A stretch of DNA of 14,728 nt from Thalassospiraceae bacterium (GTDB lineage Bacteria; Pseudomonadota; Alphaproteobacteria; Rhodospirillales; Magnetovibrionaceae). Shown piece by piece: positions 1 through 6,082 of the stretch. Both the position numbers and the translations under genes were made by a program. Location of the stretch: contig DAOVVL010000012.1 in the NCBI GenBank assembly GCA_030637205.1, positions 1 through 14,728 of the forward strand, written 5' to 3'. Numbering within the stretch: the stretch's first letter is position 1; the number at the start of each line of letters is the position of its first letter. The notes beneath the pieces are model-generated. The model did no database searches. It was not told where the DNA came from and worked only from the letters and a program-made list of their open reading frames with translations.

Positions 1-450
1 ATCGTTTTCCAGCAGGATAATGCTGCGAATGATACGGTTGCCCGTCGTGCCGGTGGCTGGTTCTTCGTATGGTGGTTCAACATCGGATAATCGAGTGCGC
101 TCAACCGGTTCCTGTGTAGCGGCGTTTTCCAAATCTTGCATCATGTCGGAAAGGTTTTTCACTAACAAAGTATGGTCACCGCCATCATCCAACATCGCGA
201 TGGTGAGGCCTTCGATCTTGCGCGCAATTGTTGAGACATCGGCAAAGCCGAACGTTGTACCGGAACCCGCCAGCTTGTGAACGCTATCGCGAATGGCTAA
301 CAGCGCATCTGAGCGCGCACGGCTGTCGGCATTGCCGGCAATGACCGCAACCTCTTTGAACAAACCATCCAGCTTGCCGGATAACTGTTCGGCATAATTG
401 GCCCTGAGCGCGGCCATCTGGTCTTGAATGGATTTGTCTTTATCGCTCAA
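1..450 (-). CDS. Hpt-domain signalling protein, C-terminus beyond window
   Basis: I translated this frame by hand from position 450 down to 1; it stays open for all 150 codons and runs off the window. Residues about 10-110 look like a histidine phosphotransfer (Hpt) domain: the motif VHKLAGSGTTFG carries the likely phospho-acceptor His58, in a helical, Leu/Ala-rich context. After a Pro/Glu/Thr-rich linker (about 112-137) the sequence IIRSIILLEND begins what may be the first strand of a receiver domain (compare ILLVEDD), so an Hpt-REC or Hpt-REC-output protein is likely; that part is inference. The chosen start is TTG at 450, preceded by GGAG with an 8-base spacer. It overlaps the end of the upstream receiver gene by 11 bases, suggesting translational coupling. 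The first in-frame ATG (417) lacks an equally good ribosome site. It would relay phosphate to or from the neighbouring receiver and kinase. Confidence 0.8.
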   Translation of the reverse strand, partial: MSDKDKSIQDQMAALRANYAEQLSGKLDGLFKEVAVIAGNADSRARSDALLAIRDSVHKLAGSGTTFGFADVSTIARKIEGLTIAMLDDGGDHTLLVKNLSDMMQDLENAATQEPVERTRLSDVEPPYEEPATGTTGNRIIRSIILLEND

Positions 451-835
451 GACTGAGGCTCCATATTTTTTTGACCTGTTCGCCCAGCGTCATGGGATCA
501 AACGGCTTGGAAATTACATCCGCCGCACCCAGTTCCTTGTAACGTTCAACATCGGATGGCATCACCTTGGCGGTCATAAAAACCGCCGGCACGGTTGCGA
601 GCGCGTCAATTTCACGAAGGCGGCTAAGCGTCGTGGGGCCATCCATTCCCGGCATCATAACGTCGAGCAAAATCAGGTCGGGCGAAAACGCTTCGGCCTT
701 TTCAAGCGCGTCTTCGCCGGAACTGCAAATGGAAACCGTGAACCCGGCAACCGTTTCCAGCGCCATTTGGGCAACTACCTGAATATCGTGATCATCCTCG
801 ACGTACAGAATTTTTGAAAGTGACGGTTCCGACAC
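440..835 (-). CDS. Stand-alone response regulator receiver protein
   Basis: This 131-residue protein is a single CheY-like receiver domain with no output domain. The acidic pocket is Glu13-Asp14-Asp15, the phospho-acceptor is Asp58 in LLDVMMPGMDG, the switch residue is Thr88 (FMTAK) and the conserved lysine is Lys110 (SKPFD). All the residues needed for phosphorylation are present. The start is GTG at 835, preceded by TGAGGAGAAG at suitable spacing. It lies 99 bases downstream of the PAS histidine kinase gene and overlaps the following Hpt gene, so it probably receives phosphate from that kinase and passes it on through the Hpt protein. That direction is inference from gene order. Proteins of this size act by protein-protein contact in the cytoplasm, so the target cannot be read from the sequence. 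Confidence 0.92.
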   Translation of the reverse strand: MSEPSLSKILYVEDDHDIQVVAQMALETVAGFTVSICSSGEDALEKAEAFSPDLILLDVMMPGMDGPTTLSRLREIDALATVPAVFMTAKVMPSDVERYKELGAADVISKPFDPMTLGEQVKKIWSLSLER

Positions 836-934
836 GTTTTCTTCTCCTCAATAACTGAATTCTCATCTTTAAAAATTAGGTATTGAAATAAACCATAACA
901 AGCAGATTAGGTGCCCGTCCACCGGCGCGCGGCT

Positions 935-2422
935 TTAGCCCAGCTGCGTATCCAGCACCGGGAATTCCAGGGAAAAAGTTGATCCCTTGCCTTGCTCAGA
1001 TACAAAGGTAATTTTTCCACCCATCTGTTCAACAATAGACTTTGATATGCTCAAGCCCAACCCGGTTCCACCCGCGCGGCGGTGATCAGATGCATCGGCT
1101 TGTGTGAATTGCTGGAATATCTTTTTGTGAAAGCTTTTATCAATCCCGACCCCATGGTCGGTAATGCTGATTTTTACTTTTCCGGGAAGCGTTTGTGTGG
1201 CGACTTCGACCACGCCAGCTTCATGTGAAAATTTGCAGGCATTGGAAATGATGTTGGCCATCACCTGGGCGAAACGGTCGTGATCAACCGCAACCCGAAC
1301 GCGCGCCGCGCCGTCTGTGCGTTTGATCGAAACATTGTATTTTTCGCCATACGCCTGATTTAATGAAATGGCCTGATCGATCAAGGGATCGATATCATAG
1401 GCGCGAATATCAAGCGTCATCTTTCCTGAGCCAAATTTTTCAGCATCCAGAAGGTCATTGATAAGCCGGATCAGCCGGTCACTGGATGAATAAGCAACAT
1501 CGATTAGTTTTTTCTTTTTTTCATCCAGATCCCCCACCGCGCCGCTGACCAAAAGCGCAAGTGATCCATGAATGGATGTAAGCGGTGTTCGCAATTCGTG
1601 TGACACGGTCGAAACAAACTCGTTTTTAAGGCGTTCGGCTTCTTTGTGTTCGGTAATGTCGAGAACGCTACCGTTCATGCAAAATGAATTCCCCGCTTCA
1701 TCCAATTCCACTTCACCCTGTTCGTGGACGATCCTGATTTCGCCATCGGGGCGAACCACACGATGTTCGATGCTGTAAGGTGCTTTATTTTCAACCGAAG
1801 CCGAAATCGCCGCTTCAACCGAAGCGCGGTCATCAGGATGGATGGCGTGGATAAAGTTTTCATACGTTGATTCAAACTTTTCTGGGTCCATGTCGAAGAT
1901 GCGATAAATTTCGTCGGACCACGTAAGATGCCCGCTTTCAATTTCCCAATGCCAACTGCCAAGATGCGTGATGCGTTGAGCCGCCTTCAGGTTTTCACGC
2001 GAACGAATTAAGTCGCGCTCAGCCGCATGGCGTTCGGAAATGTCACGAACGATGCCTAGAAACATTCGCTGGTCCGAAACCGTGAATTCAGATACGGCAA
2101 GATCAAGCGGGAATTCAGACCCGTCTTTCCTCAGGCCCGTTACTTCGCGCCCGATGCCGATGATTTTGCGCTCACCCGTTTGCAGGTAATTCTTCAGGTA
2201 ACCGTCATGTGCACCGTGAAAGGGTTCGGGCATCAACATCTTGACGTTTTTGCCCATGACTTCCTTGGCTGAATAACCAAACACATCTTCTGCCGCTGGA
2301 TTGAAACTTTGGATCAAGCCCATTTCGTCGATCACGATCATGCCGTCCAACGCATTTTCAAACACCGCCCGCGAATATTGCGCAGGTGATCCTTCCGGCT
2401 TTTTGTTGTGCGTTGAATTCAT
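935..2422 (-). CDS. Soluble PAS-PAS sensor histidine kinase (FixL-like PAS)
   Basis: This 495-residue cytoplasmic hybrid-less histidine kinase has no membrane segment. PAS 1 spans about 16-130 and closely follows the FixL pattern (FNPAAEDVFGY, LMPEPFHGAHDGY, IIGIGREVTGLRKDG). PAS 2 with a PAC-like end spans about 145-262 (GSWHWEI, then SVLDITEHKEAE). The HisKA dimerisation helix follows, with phospho-acceptor His275 in FVSTVSHELRTPLTS. The HATPase domain has the N box (NIISNACKFS, Asn394), G1 box (DHGVGID, Asp422) and G2 box (GGTGLGLSIS, from 451), so it should be catalytically competent. At the position of the FixL proximal haem histidine there is Lys86, so classical haem-based oxygen sensing is unlikely. 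The ATG start at 2422 has only a weak ribosome site. It is followed by a receiver gene and an Hpt gene, its probable relay partners. The signal sensed is unknown. Confidence 0.93.
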   Translation of the reverse strand: MNSTHNKKPEGSPAQYSRAVFENALDGMIVIDEMGLIQSFNPAAEDVFGYSAKEVMGKNVKMLMPEPFHGAHDGYLKNYLQTGERKIIGIGREVTGLRKDGSEFPLDLAVSEFTVSDQRMFLGIVRDISERHAAERDLIRSRENLKAAQRITHLGSWHWEIESGHLTWSDEIYRIFDMDPEKFESTYENFIHAIHPDDRASVEAAISASVENKAPYSIEHRVVRPDGEIRIVHEQGEVELDEAGNSFCMNGSVLDITEHKEAERLKNEFVSTVSHELRTPLTSIHGSLALLVSGAVGDLDEKKKKLIDVAYSSSDRLIRLINDLLDAEKFGSGKMTLDIRAYDIDPLIDQAISLNQAYGEKYNVSIKRTDGAARVRVAVDHDRFAQVMANIISNACKFSHEAGVVEVATQTLPGKVKISITDHGVGIDKSFHKKIFQQFTQADASDHRRAGGTGLGLSISKSIVEQMGGKITFVSEQGKGSTFSLEFPVLDTQLG

Positions 2423-2479
2423 GGCAACACCGAAAACTGTTAAGCGAGTTCACAGCCTAAAACTATTTGCGTGAAAGCT

Positions 2480-2508
2480 ATATTAGAAAGTGAGATCACT
2501 TTTTGAAA
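2480..2508 (-). promoter_or_regulatory. Candidate kinase promoter with operator-like palindrome
   Basis: On the minus strand a TAATAT -10-like box (2485-2480) lies 17 bases from a poor -35-like TTTCAA (2508-2503). The spacer is almost exactly filled by a perfect inverted repeat, AAAGTGA-GA-TCACTTT (2487-2502 on the plus strand). A dyad between -35 and -10 is a typical repressor position. The half-site resembles repeats near the MarR promoter (AAAAGTAA / TTACTTTT). The palindrome is seen directly; the promoter role and the link to MarR are inferences. A transcript starting near 2473 would have a leader of about 50 bases before the kinase ATG. Confidence 0.45.
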
Positions 2509-2524
2509 TTCAGGGGGCCGCGGT

Positions 2525-2546
2525 GCAAAGCCTAAGTTCGCTTTGC
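2525..2546. repeat. Small stem-loop downstream of the MarR-like gene
   Basis: GCAAAGC (2525-2531) and GCTTTGC (2540-2546) form a perfect 7-base stem with an 8-base loop, 12 bases past the stop codon of the MarR-type gene. No T-run follows on either strand, so it is not a canonical intrinsic terminator. It may help end or protect the MarR transcript. Confidence 0.35.
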
Positions 2547-2557
2547 GGTTCAAGGCC

Positions 2558-3013
2558 TTATTTGGCGCCGTATTGGATGTAATCGGTCCAGACGCGTTCA
2601 ATTTTGCGAAGCGTATTGGATGCTTCATCTATGTCCACATCAGAAATCCCCGCATCAGATATGGCCCCTGCATTCTGGTCTTCCAGTTCACGAATGCGCG
2701 CAACCACCTTCATGGCTTTTGGGGTCAGCTTGATGCGCACCGAGCGTTTATCGTGTTGCGAACGTTCCTGGTTCAGGTATCCCATCTGGGCAAGTTTCTT
2801 GATGTTGTAAGATACGTTTGAACCTTGATAATATCCGCGTTCCACCAGATCGCGGATCACGATGTCTTCTTCACCGATGTTGCTCAACAACAAGGCCTGC
2901 ACACCGTTTAAATCCATCACATCCATGCGCGCCAATTCAGCACGCAACACATCCAGAAAGCGCCGGTGCATACGTTCGATCAGCCGTGTCATTTCAAGGT
3001 AGTCTTTTTTCAA
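2558..3013 (-). CDS. MarR-family winged-helix transcriptional regulator (LdtR-like)
   Basis: This 151-residue protein has the length and layout of a MarR dimeric repressor: N-terminal dimerisation helices (1-30), a winged helix-turn-helix with recognition helix around 62-78 (YYQGSNVSYNIKKLAQMGYL), the charged wing QERSQHDKRSVRIKLT (82-97) and a C-terminal dimerisation helix (100-148). The GYYQGSNVSYN segment and the INxVQALLL-like stretch (LNGVQALLLSNIG, 35-47) recall the alphaproteobacterial group that includes Liberibacter LdtR; the subgroup is from memory and only probable. The start chosen is TTG at 3013. GGAGG lies 10 bases upstream, and the internal ATG at codon 8 has no ribosome site. 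It is divergent from the membrane glycosyltransferase-like gene and sits upstream of the kinase, so both are candidate targets together with its own promoter. Confidence 0.87.
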   Translation of the reverse strand: MKKDYLEMTRLIERMHRRFLDVLRAELARMDVMDLNGVQALLLSNIGEEDIVIRDLVERGYYQGSNVSYNIKKLAQMGYLNQERSQHDKRSVRIKLTPKAMKVVARIRELEDQNAGAISDAGISDVDIDEASNTLRKIERVWTDYIQYGAK

Positions 3014-3032
3014 GCTCCGGTAGCCTCCAAAA

Positions 3033-3083
3033 AAAAGTAATGGCTCAAAATCCGTTGATATGGCTTAAATTATAGTTACTTTT
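3033..3083. repeat. Separated 8-bp inverted repeat around the MarR promoter
   Basis: AAAAGTAA at 3033-3040 and TTACTTTT at 3076-3083 are perfect reverse complements, 43 bases apart from start to start (about four helical turns). One arm lies downstream of the predicted MarR transcription start. The other sits between the -35 and -10 of that promoter and overlaps the -35 of the divergent one. This suits paired binding by a dimeric autoregulator, though A/T-rich repeats of this length can arise by chance. Confidence 0.4.
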
Positions 3084-3097
3084 GAAGACCCCGACAA
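3069..3097 (-). promoter_or_regulatory. Promoter of the MarR-type regulator gene
   Basis: On the minus strand there is a perfect TATAAT -10 (3074-3069), a 17-base spacer and a TTGTCG -35 (3097-3092; four of six consensus bases). Transcription would begin near 3062, about 48 bases before the TTG start. An inverted-repeat arm lies inside the spacer, which suggests autoregulation. Confidence 0.6.
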
Positions 3098-3110
3098 GCA
3101 ACGGTAGAAT
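3082..3110 (+). promoter_or_regulatory. Promoter of the membrane glycosyltransferase-like gene
   Basis: TTGAAG (3082-3087, four of six -35 bases), a 17-base spacer and TAGAAT (3105-3110, five of six -10 bases) make a good sigma-70-type promoter reading toward the gene at 3164. It overlaps the divergent MarR promoter almost completely, so the two should compete or be controlled together. Confidence 0.55.
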
Positions 3111-3133
3111 ATATCATTTAAAATTTTTGTCTT

Positions 3134-3148
3134 TGTAAAACTTTTACA
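3134..3148. promoter_or_regulatory. 15-bp perfect palindrome, candidate operator
   Basis: TGTAAAA-C-TTTTACA is a perfect inverted repeat with 7-base arms. It lies about 17-31 bases downstream of the predicted plus-strand transcription start and 15 bases before the ATG at 3164. The position suits a repressor roadblock or an mRNA structure that affects translation. It shares the ACTTTT core with the other repeats in this gap. Confidence 0.45.
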
Positions 3149-3163
3149 TACAACATAAACGCC

Positions 3164-5050
3164 ATGACAGAATCCAGAGCCCGCCTGAAAAAAATTATCG
3201 TGCCCGCCTTTGGCGTGATCGCGGCGTTGGTTATTATTTCCGCACCGTCTTTTGCCAATAACGATATTCAACAATGGGGCATTGACTGGTTTGTCGGCAC
3301 CGATACCTATATGCGTATGGTCAATGTGCAGAACTGGTTTCAGGGCTTGCTTCAAAACGGTGCGTGGTACGACAACTTCACACCAAAGACCAACTGGCCG
3401 CATGGCGATACCCTGCACTGGACCCGGCCGCTGGATATCCTCTTGGCCGGTGGCGCACTGATACTGGCCCCGGTGGTGGGCCTGAAAAGCGGGTTTTATC
3501 TGTGGGCAATTGCCATCAGCCCGGTTTTGGCCGGGGTCGCCATGGTGGTTTTGTTTTGGGCAACGCGGCCCCTGTTGGACCACCGCGGCCACGCCGCACT
3601 GGCGGTTTTTATTGCGCTCATGCCGATCACGCGAAACTATTTTTATGCCGCCCGCCCCGACCATCATTCCCTGATCTTGTTGTTGTTCGCAACCGTGCTG
3701 GCATTGATGTTGCGCATGGTGATGCGAAGCAAACCCGATGTGGATCAGCTTTACGCCCCCACCCTTGCAATCTTAGCCGGCGTGGCGTGCGGGGTTGGGC
3801 TTTGGGTCAGTGTCGAATCCTTGGTCACCTTGTTGTTTGCCCTGTTGGCGCTGGGGCTTTTCTGGCTGGTGCAAGGATCGAACGCGCGCCTCAATGACCT
3901 CAGGTGGTTGTTGTGGGGCCTGGCGCTTAGCACCACCGCCGCCCTGATGATTGAACGCCCGCCCGGCGAATGGTTGAGCGCGGTGGAGTATGACCGCTTA
4001 TCGATCCCCCACTGGACTTTGGCAGCCGCGTTGGCGCTGGCCGGCGAAGGATTGTGGCGCTTGAGCAAGCTGGCACCGCAGCTTTATGCCAACTGGCCGG
4101 GGCGCCTGGGGCTGGGCATCGCCACGGCGGCGGTTCCGGCAATGGTGATGGCGGTGTTATTTGTCGAATTTTACCAAGGCCCGTTTGGTGCGGCGATGGA
4201 TCCGCGCTTGGCTGGCCTGTGGCTGGGGCGAATTCAGGAAGTGCAGCACCTGTTTTCCGACGATCAACACGCCACCGCGCGCGCCGTGCTGACCTTGGGG
4301 CCGCTGGTATTTATGGGCTTTTGGCTGTGGCTGATCCGGGCCGAGATTACGCCGGAAAAACGCAACGCCATCTGGCTTTTGGGGCTGGGGGTGGCGCTAT
4401 TGGTGCCGCTGACGCTGTACCAGATCCGCTGGGCGGCGTATCTGGGCTTCGTTCTGGCGATCCCGTGGGCGGCATTGACTGAACGCCTGTATGACTGGCG
4501 CGGCGGACCCATGGTGGGGCCTGCGCCCGGCACCCCGGTTTTCAGGGTGCCATTGGTGGCGTTTGTGTTTCTCAGCCCCATTTTGATAACCTCGGCCATG
4601 GTGCTGAGCATGCCAGACGACGAAGACGCCAAATCCGCCAGCTGTAAATGGAGCGACCTGACGCCTGTATTGCTGCAAATGGGTGAAAAAGCCGGACGCC
4701 CGTTGGTGGTGATGAGCCGCATCCACGAAGGCCCGGAAATGCTGTATCGAACCGGCTACCGCGTCATCGGCACGCCGTACCACCGAAATACCGATGGCAT
4801 ATTGGATACGTTTTACACCTTTGCAGATCTGGACCTGAACCGTGCCCGATCCATCGTGCAGCGCCGCCAGGTCGATGTGGTGGCGATGTGTCGCGATACG
4901 GCAGAAGAACGCGCCTACCTCAAGGTCGAGGGCAACACCCTGACCCGCCTGATGGTCGACGAAAACCCGCCAAATTGGATGAAGAAAGTGCCGTTACCGA
5001 CTGAAATTGAAGAGAAATTTCACCTATACACGGTTGTGCGCCAGCCTTGA
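3164..5050 (+). CDS. Polytopic membrane protein, GT-C / STT3-like glycosyltransferase family
   Basis: This 628-residue integral membrane protein has an N-terminal helix (about 10-31), then a loop with acidic and aromatic motifs (TDTYMRMVNVQNW from 46; PHGDTLHWTRPLD, 79-91), then about ten hydrophobic helices up to residue 482. A non-membrane C-terminal domain (485-628) contains GYRVIGTPYHRNTDGILD. The early Asp motif in the first loop, the conserved PDHHS (165-169) after the next helices and the soluble C-terminal domain fit GT-C enzymes such as oligosaccharyltransferases and polyprenyl-phosphate-dependent glycosyltransferases. Similar uncharacterised proteins with DAMR- and MHWSR-type motifs are common in alphaproteobacteria, as I recall. 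Donor and acceptor cannot be told from the sequence; transfer of sugar on the periplasmic side is inference. The ATG has no strong ribosome site. It is divergent from the MarR-type gene and probably under its control. Confidence 0.72.
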   Translation: MTESRARLKKIIVPAFGVIAALVIISAPSFANNDIQQWGIDWFVGTDTYMRMVNVQNWFQGLLQNGAWYDNFTPKTNWPHGDTLHWTRPLDILLAGGALILAPVVGLKSGFYLWAIAISPVLAGVAMVVLFWATRPLLDHRGHAALAVFIALMPITRNYFYAARPDHHSLILLLFATVLALMLRMVMRSKPDVDQLYAPTLAILAGVACGVGLWVSVESLVTLLFALLALGLFWLVQGSNARLNDLRWLLWGLALSTTAALMIERPPGEWLSAVEYDRLSIPHWTLAAALALAGEGLWRLSKLAPQLYANWPGRLGLGIATAAVPAMVMAVLFVEFYQGPFGAAMDPRLAGLWLGRIQEVQHLFSDDQHATARAVLTLGPLVFMGFWLWLIRAEITPEKRNAIWLLGLGVALLVPLTLYQIRWAAYLGFVLAIPWAALTERLYDWRGGPMVGPAPGTPVFRVPLVAFVFLSPILITSAMVLSMPDDEDAKSASCKWSDLTPVLLQMGEKAGRPLVVMSRIHEGPEMLYRTGYRVIGTPYHRNTDGILDTFYTFADLDLNRARSIVQRRQVDVVAMCRDTAEERAYLKVEGNTLTRLMVDENPPNWMKKVPLPTEIEEKFHLYTVVRQP

Positions 5051-5083
5051 GGCCAGCGCGCCAGAGTATGATCGCAGCGCCGC

Positions 5084-5233
5084 TTAACCGGTGAATTCCA
5101 TGACCCCTTTGATCATCTTGCCGACCATGATCATCGTTGCGACCATGGCAAACGGAGCAACCCATGTGGCTCCGTAGGGAAGCGAGCTGAACATCTGGGT
5201 CCACATGCTCCAAAAGGCTGAAAGAAAAACCAT
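5084..5233 (-). CDS. Small single-helix membrane protein, unknown function
   Basis: This is a 49-residue frame from ATG at 5233, starting MVFLSAFWSMWTQMF, with a hydrophobic stretch rich in Met, Val and Ala at about 25-45 followed by a short Lys-containing tail. The third-codon choice (GTC, ATC, ACC, GGC) matches that of the real genes nearby. It has a weak GGA ribosome site 9 bases before the ATG. The frame stays open upstream to a GTG at 5302 (72 residues), but that extension is polar and poorly supported. It ends 33 bases from the end of the convergent membrane protein gene and lies downstream of the DUF6166-like gene on the same strand. I do not recognise the family. A one-helix membrane peptide is the most that can be said. 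Confidence 0.45.
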   Translation of the reverse strand: MVFLSAFWSMWTQMFSSLPYGATWVAPFAMVATMIMVGKMIKGVMEFTG

Positions 5234-5369
5234 AATCTTTAATCCATGACTGTGTGTTCGGGTTGGTCTTTGTGTTTGACCGTTAGCCTGAATGTAGCCC
5301 ACAGCTGCATACTATTCAGTGACCCCCATCACAGAATACGAAAAAAATACTTAAAATAATGCAGTAGAA

Positions 5370-5723
5370 TCAGTCGATTACAGTATTTCGCGCCTTTTCG
5401 AGCAATTCTTCGAGGGTCATGTCGACCTCGATGACCCCTTCCAGCGCGATGTCGATATCATCACTTTCAAGGGTCCAGCCGTCGTGGGCAAAACGCAGCA
5501 CACGGGTTTCACAATATGAACGGTAATTGCCCAAAGCGGTGTCAGGGTTGGGAAAATGATGCGCCAGAATCGCCAGCGCCAGCTGGTACGGACCGCTGCC
5601 GACATAGCCCCATTCAAAGCCATCCTTGGAATGGTCACGCAGATCGGTGCGCGAATCGAGTGGATCGCCATCAACAGTGACCTCGATCACTTCGCCGCTG
5701 CGCCTGCCGGTATAGATTGCCAT
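5370..5723 (-). CDS. DUF6166-like protein
   Basis: This 117-residue soluble protein has a strand-rich N-terminus (MAIYTGRRSGEVIEVTVDG), the motif GFEWGYVGSGPYQLALAIL at 35-53, a Tyr/Cys-containing helix (NYRSYCETRV, 66-75) and an acidic C-terminal tail (87-117). The N-terminal pattern and the GFEWGYxGSGPxQLALAIL motif match what I recall of the DUF6166 family, whose members are short, scattered over bacteria and phages, and without known function. The ATG at 5723 has GAGG five bases upstream. No signal peptide or membrane segment is present. It is divergent from the Tad operon and separated from it by 359 bases, so a functional link to the pilus is not implied. Confidence 0.75.
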   Translation of the reverse strand: MAIYTGRRSGEVIEVTVDGDPLDSRTDLRDHSKDGFEWGYVGSGPYQLALAILAHHFPNPDTALGNYRSYCETRVLRFAHDGWTLESDDIDIALEGVIEVDMTLEELLEKARNTVID

Positions 5724-6082
5724 GATACCTCGATCCTGTCGTTGTAAGCCCCTGCCGAAAGGCAGATTTTAGCATATATCATCAACACCGGGATCAATAT
5801 GGCGCTCTGGCGCGTTGTTTACAAAATACTATGTCCAAAGGGTCGCTAATTATGGTAAAAAAGTTACGGCTAGCATCTGAAAGAAAAGGAGTTTTTCCTG
5901 ATCGCGCAGATAGCCAAACGGGGCAAAACTTGGCACATTTCAGTGCAACATTTTATCGAATGACAGGCCAAATCTTAATCGGATTGCAAACCATTGCTTT
6001 CAAGATGACAGGGCGAAGGAACGGCTCAGGGATTGAGAACACTTCAGGGACATTAGCCTAACAACAAAAACCGGATTTTTTT
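5724..6082. other. 359-base intergenic region upstream of the Tad operon
   Basis: This gap must hold the start signals of cpaB and of the DUF6166-like gene. It contains a short hairpin, CTGCC-GAAA-GGCAG (5752-5765), in the leader of the minus-strand gene, and a GCCAA...TTGGC stem (5913-5934). TTGGCA (5930-5935) is a good -35-like element but is followed only by a poor -10 (TTTATC, 5952-5957). A 76-codon frame (5831-6061) ends 21 bases before cpaB; it has no ribosome site and its codon use is unlike the neighbours. I see no convincing promoter, riboswitch or RNA gene. Confidence 0.5.

Noticed and set aside
836..934. Possible separate promoter for the receiver gene (TTGTTA, 17 bases, TAATTT)
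   Set aside because: The -10 matches only three of six bases; the gene may simply be read together with the kinase.
3065..3667. Minus-strand 200-codon frame opposite the membrane glycosyltransferase-like gene
   Set aside because: The plus-strand gene has clear membrane topology and motifs; the minus frame is His/Gln/Gly-rich noise and crosses the divergent promoters.
5929..5947. Sigma-54-like promoter (TTGGCAC...TGCAA)
   Set aside because: The distance between GG and GC is 11 bases instead of the required 10, and no activator sites are visible.
5910..6010. Possible cyclic-di-GMP riboswitch (GGGGCAAAAC resembles a GEMM segment)
   Set aside because: Only a short stretch matches. The two-helix tetraloop-receptor layout and the other conserved blocks are absent.
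5831..6061. 76-codon frame upstream of cpaB
   Set aside because: No ribosome site, no recognisable domain or helix pattern, and codon use unlike the neighbours. It lies in the operon leader and is most likely chance.
6072..6082. A-run, CCGG, T-run just before cpaB read as a terminator
   Set aside because: The dyad has no loop and no stable stem, and no upstream plus-strand gene needs termination.
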